Assembly (NCBI GenBank): GCA_947095535.1
Contig: OX352773.1
Coordinates: 32,571,398-32,635,397, forward strand
Length of the DNA stretch: 64,000 bases
Source of the DNA: Poecilobothrus nobilitatus
Lineage: Eukaryota > Arthropoda > Insecta > Diptera > Dolichopodidae
Direction: 5' to 3'
Part shown: piece after piece, positions 61,976 to 64,000 of the stretch
Layout: each line of letters starts with the position of its first letter
Position numbering within the stretch: the first letter of the stretch is position 1
The notes under the pieces: model-generated
The model's database searches: none
What the model saw: the letters and a program-made list of their open reading frames with translations, nothing else
Told to the model about the DNA's origin: nothing
Translations under genes and position numbers: made by a program

Positions 61976-64000
61976 AATATTGAATAAATACAATATACAC
62001 AATATATAATCACAAACATAATGTAAATTAAAATAGATATCATCTTTCTATTCGTTATTTCGGCTATTTATTTTTTATTTTTCTTATTATATTTTCTGTA
62101 ATATTGTAAATTACTCCTTCATATTATAAAACTACTCTCCTTTTCTTTTTTTTTTTACTTTATTCTTCTTCCACCTTCAACATGTTAGATTTCTTTTTAA
62201 AAATTAAAAAAAAAAAAAAAAAGAATAAAAATAAATTTCAATAAACAGCTGGAGATGTTGATTATTTCAATTAAATATAATCATATTCGACATCACATAT
62301 TATACAAAGAACACAACAACAACAACAACAATCTAAAATTTATTTCAACCATATTATGATTATTATTGATTCTAAGACAAAAAATAAAAAATAAAATTAA
62401 AACTTTATTTTATATTACATATATGCATTCTTATATATACATCTATATAAATATATAATATATATTAGTTAATTTTAGAGATAGATTTAATTTAAGTACA
62501 GTTATACTAACATATACACATACATAAGTAGTGGTAATTTTTTTTATAGAAAGTTAAAAAGGTACAAAATGCCTATTTACTTAAGAAAAACAAAGTACCT
62601 TCATCATATTAAAAGAAAATGTGTTCAAATTCAACATACATACAATATACTTATATATAATATAGATAACATCCTTTTTTCTTTTCATTTTTAAGTATAT
62701 AAAATGCACATTCATATACACACGTATACAGAACTTTTGCTTTATTTTTTTTTTTTTTAGATAATTTGCAAAAAAAAAGAAAAACAAAATATTAGAAAAT
62801 TTTTTTCTACCTTTGAAAAGTCATTTTATAATTTAGAATTTAGATCACGTGCTAAGGATTTTCTAACTGTTTTTTCTTTTCTTTTCTTTTCTAATACATA
62901 CATTTTTTTTTACCGTTATTGTTATTGTGTTTTTTCTTTTTTTTTTCGTTTTTATATTTTCCAAACAATAGTTTTGAACTTGTCCAATTTTTTGCTTTTT
63001 CATTCAAAATTTTTCTTTATTCAAATAATTTCAATTTCATTGTACGTGAAAAATACCCAAAAGAAAAATTCCTTATTTTTGTTTTATAAAACTTTTGTAT
63101 AATCTATTTAGGCGCGTTTTCTTCAAAAAAAAAAAAAAAAAAAAAGAGAAAATTTCTTCTCCATCTAAAAAATATTTCTTAAGATTATATTTCATCTTTT
63201 ATCAGCAAATAAAATAATATATTTATACATATATAATATAATATATATATATATATATGCAGTAGAACTTCAAAAATATAAGCTTATCAAATATTACAAC
63301 AAAGAAAATTATCATAATTATGAATTACTATACAATAAAAGTTCATCGAAAAATATAAGTATGTATTTTAAATTAATTCTATTCTTAATTATTTTATTTT
63401 CCAAAGATACAGCCCTTAAAGGTTCACAACTTAAGGGTAATTTTCCATTTATTTCTATCCCGCGTTTTCTCTGTTATTAGAAACATCATCTCTCCGGAAA
63501 AGTTTCGACTGTTATCACCAATATCATATGTTTCGACCGATATTATACTTTAGAGTAAAATTTCGATTTTAAAATTGAATTTTGCTGCTGAAAAAAATTT
63601 TTTTTTGTTATAAATTGTAAGATTGATAAGTCTGTGATTTTTACCTAGCAAATAAAAATTATATTTTAATATAATATGTTTTTATCAATTTAGACCAGAA
63701 ATTTTGTTTTAAAGTTCAATATTTGTTCGATTTTTTGAAATTTCCCTGTACATTTAAACAAATACATATGTGTACTGTATTAACATTTGAAAAATAATAA
63801 AATAAACATTTTATGTATAGACATCAGGTCCTTAAAAATAAAAAAATAAAAATATAAACAACAAGAACGAAGAATAAGAAAAGCAAAAGTTTACTTTTCA
63901 ATGCCATTAACATATCGAATACCGAATCAAATAAACAAAATATTCCTTCATCATAAAGTACATATACAAATTTTATACCAATTCAATATTCACCACACCA
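61976..64000. other. A+T-rich non-coding stretch
   Basis: No gene is supported. A less repetitive patch at 63400-63570 includes an acceptor-like TTTTCTCTGTTATTAG (AG at 63479-63480) and a 26-codon open run, but it lacks a good donor. There is an (AT)n run at 63238-63258 and a (TTTTC)n run at 62873-62892. Confidence 0.6.

Overview
This is an extremely A+T-rich (about four-fifths A+T by eye) eukaryotic nuclear window. It is full of A and T homopolymer runs of 10-20 bases and has almost no coding capacity. It looks like intergenic or long-intron DNA of an insect, quite possibly a fly. The reasons are tRNA-derived SINEs with recognisable A and B boxes, decayed insect-type non-LTR retrotransposon tails, CATA/TATG and CAA/CAG simple repeats, and a repeat family carrying a (GTCC)n module followed by a segment like ACAAAACTTCTACACCG. 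I see no prokaryotic features: no operons, ribosome binding sites, CRISPR arrays or rRNA. Almost every open frame longer than 60 codons is a low-complexity F/K/N/I/Y-rich chance frame.

Layout. 1-6 kb: featureless A+T-rich DNA. 6.0-8.2 kb: a composite element with inverted subterminal arms, a 1.3-kb core holding a 477-bp tandem duplication, and a separate ~95-bp tandem array. 8.4-9.4 kb: a cluster of palindromic GGGG-CTTTATTTCA units enclosing a 75-bp GC-rich island. 11.5-11.9 kb: a small foldback element. 15.3-15.8 kb and 18.7-19.1 kb: two unrelated dead non-LTR retrotransposon 3' ends, on opposite strands. 22.9-24.2 kb: a second copy of the 1.3-kb core, inverted relative to the first. 29.8-32.0 kb: a pair of ~135-bp inverted repeats bracketing about 2 kb. 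32.4-33.0, 39.0-39.4 and 50.4-50.65 kb: degenerate relatives of the 1.3-kb core. 36.8-37.1 kb: an exon-like, GC-richer segment encoding a hydrophilic peptide but broken by a stop and an apparent frameshift. Two tRNA-derived SINE families (seven copies of A, three of B) are scattered from 17.7 kb onward. At 56.7 kb a 29-bp perfect hairpin abuts a SINE head.

The one plausible living-gene signal is at the right end. A 5'UTR-like region (about 57.9-58.67 kb) leads to a short first coding exon (58670-58702, + strand, MMMSSKILFWI) ending exactly at a consensus GTAAGT donor. It reads like the start of a secreted or membrane protein whose remaining exons lie beyond the window; if so, 58.7-64 kb is its first intron.

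I find no convincing new multi-gene system. The most interesting items are repeat architectures and the two exon-like segments. Alignments were made by eye, so identities and edges are approximate.
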